Below are positions 62,254-64,000 of a stretch of DNA of 64,000 nt, piece after piece. The notes beneath the pieces are model-generated. The model did not search any database. It was not told the origin of the DNA and was given only the letters and a program-made list of their open reading frames with translations. Source of the stretch: Tamarix chinensis. Lineage: Eukaryota > Streptophyta > Magnoliopsida > Caryophyllales > Tamaricaceae. A program made the translations under genes and the position numbers. Each line of letters starts with the position of its first letter. Position 1 is the first letter of the stretch. The stretch is from the NCBI GenBank assembly GCA_030549775.1, contig CM060174.1, positions 18,649,193-18,713,192 on the forward strand. Reading direction: 5' to 3'.

Positions 62254-63193
62254 TTATGCAGCTGCTGCCAATTTTACGGCTCTGTAGCATGCCCTCTTAG
62301 CAGCACGGACAATGTCTTCTATCTAAACGCATCAAATAGACCGGTCACAACGAGTTGCAGCATAAATATCCACATTAAGTAAGCATTTTACTAGACAGCT
62401 TTAAGGTTAAACTCGAATGGGGTATGGAGGCCCAGAACACAGTAAAATATGAAGTATAAGAAGCAAAAATATGTACCTGAGGTACAGCCATTCTCTCAAG
62501 GTTGGGGGCATATGGCATTGGAATATCAGCTCCAGCAATCCTCTCAACCGGTGCATCAAGATATTCGAAACTATCTTCTACTACAGATGTGCTGTCAGGT
62601 ATACAAGGCAATCCATAAGCACAGTCTGGAACTTACGACCACAGAACATGAAGCTTTAAATGGCAAATTAAGAGAGAAGAAACAGTTTTTTCATGTATGC
62701 TCAAGGCCTCAATCATAGCAGACATATTTTTCCTCGACCACCTAGGAACTGAGGAAAAGTCAGGACGAACTCCAAACAGAAGCACGTTTCTCCAACCAGG
62801 AGAAGATACATACATCTTGATGCATGGAGAATTAAAACTGATCAGCATAATTTCCAACGTAAAATCATGTCCAAAAACTTCCAATACAAACACATCTAAC
62901 GGCATATACTCCAAAGGAATGGTATACTACCAAATTTCAGCTCCGACACCATGCTGAGGAAAGCCTTCTTCTACAGTAACAAGCCTGTTGGTTTTCCTGA
63001 CAGAATCATTAATTGCTGTTCTATCTAGAGGACGAATAGATCGTAGATTGATCACCTGTACCAAAAATATTATCCTTATCATCGAGAGTACCAATAAATG
63101 AACAAACAGCAACAGCAGAAAGCTCGTGAATCTTCTACTGGGATATTCCTCTACCTCAGCACTTATTCCTTCACTTGCAAGTATCTCAGCAGC
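62254..63193 (-). CDS. Pyruvate dehydrogenase E1 component subunit beta, mitochondrial type, last four exons (partial)
   Basis: Exons on the minus strand in reading order: 63193-63155, 63055-62931, 62591-62477 and 62322-62254, stop TAA at 62254-62256. All three introns have GT-AG borders and the exons total 348 bp, in phase (115 residues plus stop). The product reads [13 protein letters not shown], then [12 protein letters not shown] and [19 protein letters not shown], then [19 protein letters not shown] and NLERMAVPQ, then [17 protein letters not shown] with a short alanine-rich end. These are conserved blocks of the C-terminal half (transketolase C-terminal domain) of mitochondrial E1-beta, which with E1-alpha decarboxylates pyruvate with thiamine diphosphate and passes acetyl to the E2 lipoyl group. 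EEGF and NLE blocks are intact, and no stop or frameshift occurs, so the gene looks functional. Plastid E1-beta differs in these blocks. Upstream exons are not seen up to 64000 and should lie beyond the window. Confidence 0.92.
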
Positions 63194-64000
63194 CTGAACA
63201 TGGAACAAAAATCTGATTAGTGGAGAGAACATTTTGTCCAATAAAAAGACATTGATATATTTATGTAGAGTTAATGCCCACTTTAAAACCTGAATAACTA
63301 AAGTATTCAAAAACAACAGGATTTTATGTTAGGGAATCCGGAGGCTCAAATCATACTGAAGATATAGGCCTTTACTCTTTAGCATCATTTGTAAAACTAA
63401 AAGGTGACAACAAGAAAGGAGCTAAGACACTCCTGCTGCAATTCACAACAAAAATGGACACTTGAATCAGGATGGAACAATGCAGCGTCAGTACCAGCTC
63501 TTTTGTCGCTCTGGCATGCAAGAAATGGCAAAGCCTTCTGAGACCAAACCACATAGAACCATACAGATTACAGATTATTTTTAGGAGTTGATAATTTAAA
63601 GGGAAAAAGGAAATATAAGGTACTGAATCCGATTTTTATCTCTTGTATATATCCTCTGGCACGTTAACTATTAGAGGATTTTTGTACATCACTTCCCAGG
63701 TCAGGTGATGATTTATTTTTTATTTTTTTATTTTTTTACTGTTAAAAAAAATCACTAACCCACCCCCCTCTCGGCCTTCCCCCTCCAAAATGTTAGACCA
63801 GCCAAAATTTCCTTTCTATTCAGGTAATTTCAAACATTTATAGAAAGTGTTAGACCCTTTGATTACAGTCTAGAAAAAAAAATAAAACTGACTTAGCTAG
63901 GGGGTCAAAATTAAGGGTTGTTTATGAGAACTAACTTTCCTAATTTAAATCTAACCAAACGTGTTGATGAGGCACTGACTTCCAGACCTGTCAAACCTGA
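63194..64000 (-). other. Intron sequence upstream of the first visible PDH E1-beta exon
   Basis: No further E1-beta exon could be recognised on the minus strand; the segment that should precede AAEIL (ending in a YALK-like peptide) is not found. The stretch therefore looks like one intron of more than 800 bp. It contains a T-rich/A-rich low-complexity stretch at about 63708-63752 and a C-rich patch at about 63760-63790. Confidence 0.6.

Noticed and set aside
1..64000. CRISPR-like or prokaryotic operon features
   Set aside because: The short regular repeats present are LTR minisatellites with diverged units and no constant repeat-spacer pattern; all coding relics are plant retroelements.

Overview
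This is a gene-poor, AT-rich plant nuclear window. The grounds are nested LTR retrotransposons of both plant superfamilies, initiator-Met tRNA primer-binding sites, a plant-type LINE, and the last exons of a plant-like mitochondrial pyruvate dehydrogenase E1-beta gene with ordinary GT-AG introns. I cannot name the species; an angiosperm is likely. Almost all open reading frames in the first 61 kb are chance frames in LTRs or relics of retrotransposon genes. The only ordinary host gene I can support is at the right end.

Layout. (1) 666-8847: a long solo LTR (A, + orientation, imperfect 5-bp target duplication tagcc/tagtc) split by a second long solo LTR (A', 3699-8488, aatgg/agtgg) that carries a pyrimidine-rich tract and about 600 bp of trinucleotide repeats. 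(2) 11264-20931: a decayed Ty1/copia element of SIRE/Maximus type on the minus strand, with target duplication tagca, itself carrying a solo LTR in gag and a transposon-gene fragment in its 3' LTR. (3) About 10.56-59.6 kb: a minus-strand array of three long LTRs of one family (L1 ending at 24827, L2 40914-44783, L3 starting at 49117) separated by two short non-coding internal regions. L2 has a polypurine tract on one side and a primer-binding site on the other, so it serves as 3' LTR of one unit and 5' LTR of the next. (4) Inside this array: a Ty3/gypsy element at 25904-40365 (its 5' LTR split by solo LTR B, 26436-29727, and its leader split by solo LTR D, 30432-34788); solo LTR C at 45386-48866; a LINE at 50177-52333 with a perfect 15-bp duplication; and a second, younger Ty3/gypsy element at 53117-59111 with about 5 % LTR divergence and a perfect attct duplication. 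(5) 59.6-61.7 kb: unassigned. (6) 62254-63193, minus strand: the last four coding exons of PDH E1-beta, continuing beyond the window.

None of the transposable elements looks autonomous. The younger gypsy element lost about 1 kb covering most of reverse transcriptase and RNase H, and has several in-frame TAG/TAA stops. The older gypsy and the copia elements are riddled with stops and frameshifts. The most interesting structures are the shared-LTR tandem array, the series of insertions datable by exact target duplications, and features common to otherwise diverged long LTRs: a conserved block around CTTAAAGTGAAAGAC, a strand-asymmetric pyrimidine-rich domain, and internal minisatellites. I found no sign of a novel host-encoded system; the novelty here is in the retroelement architecture.
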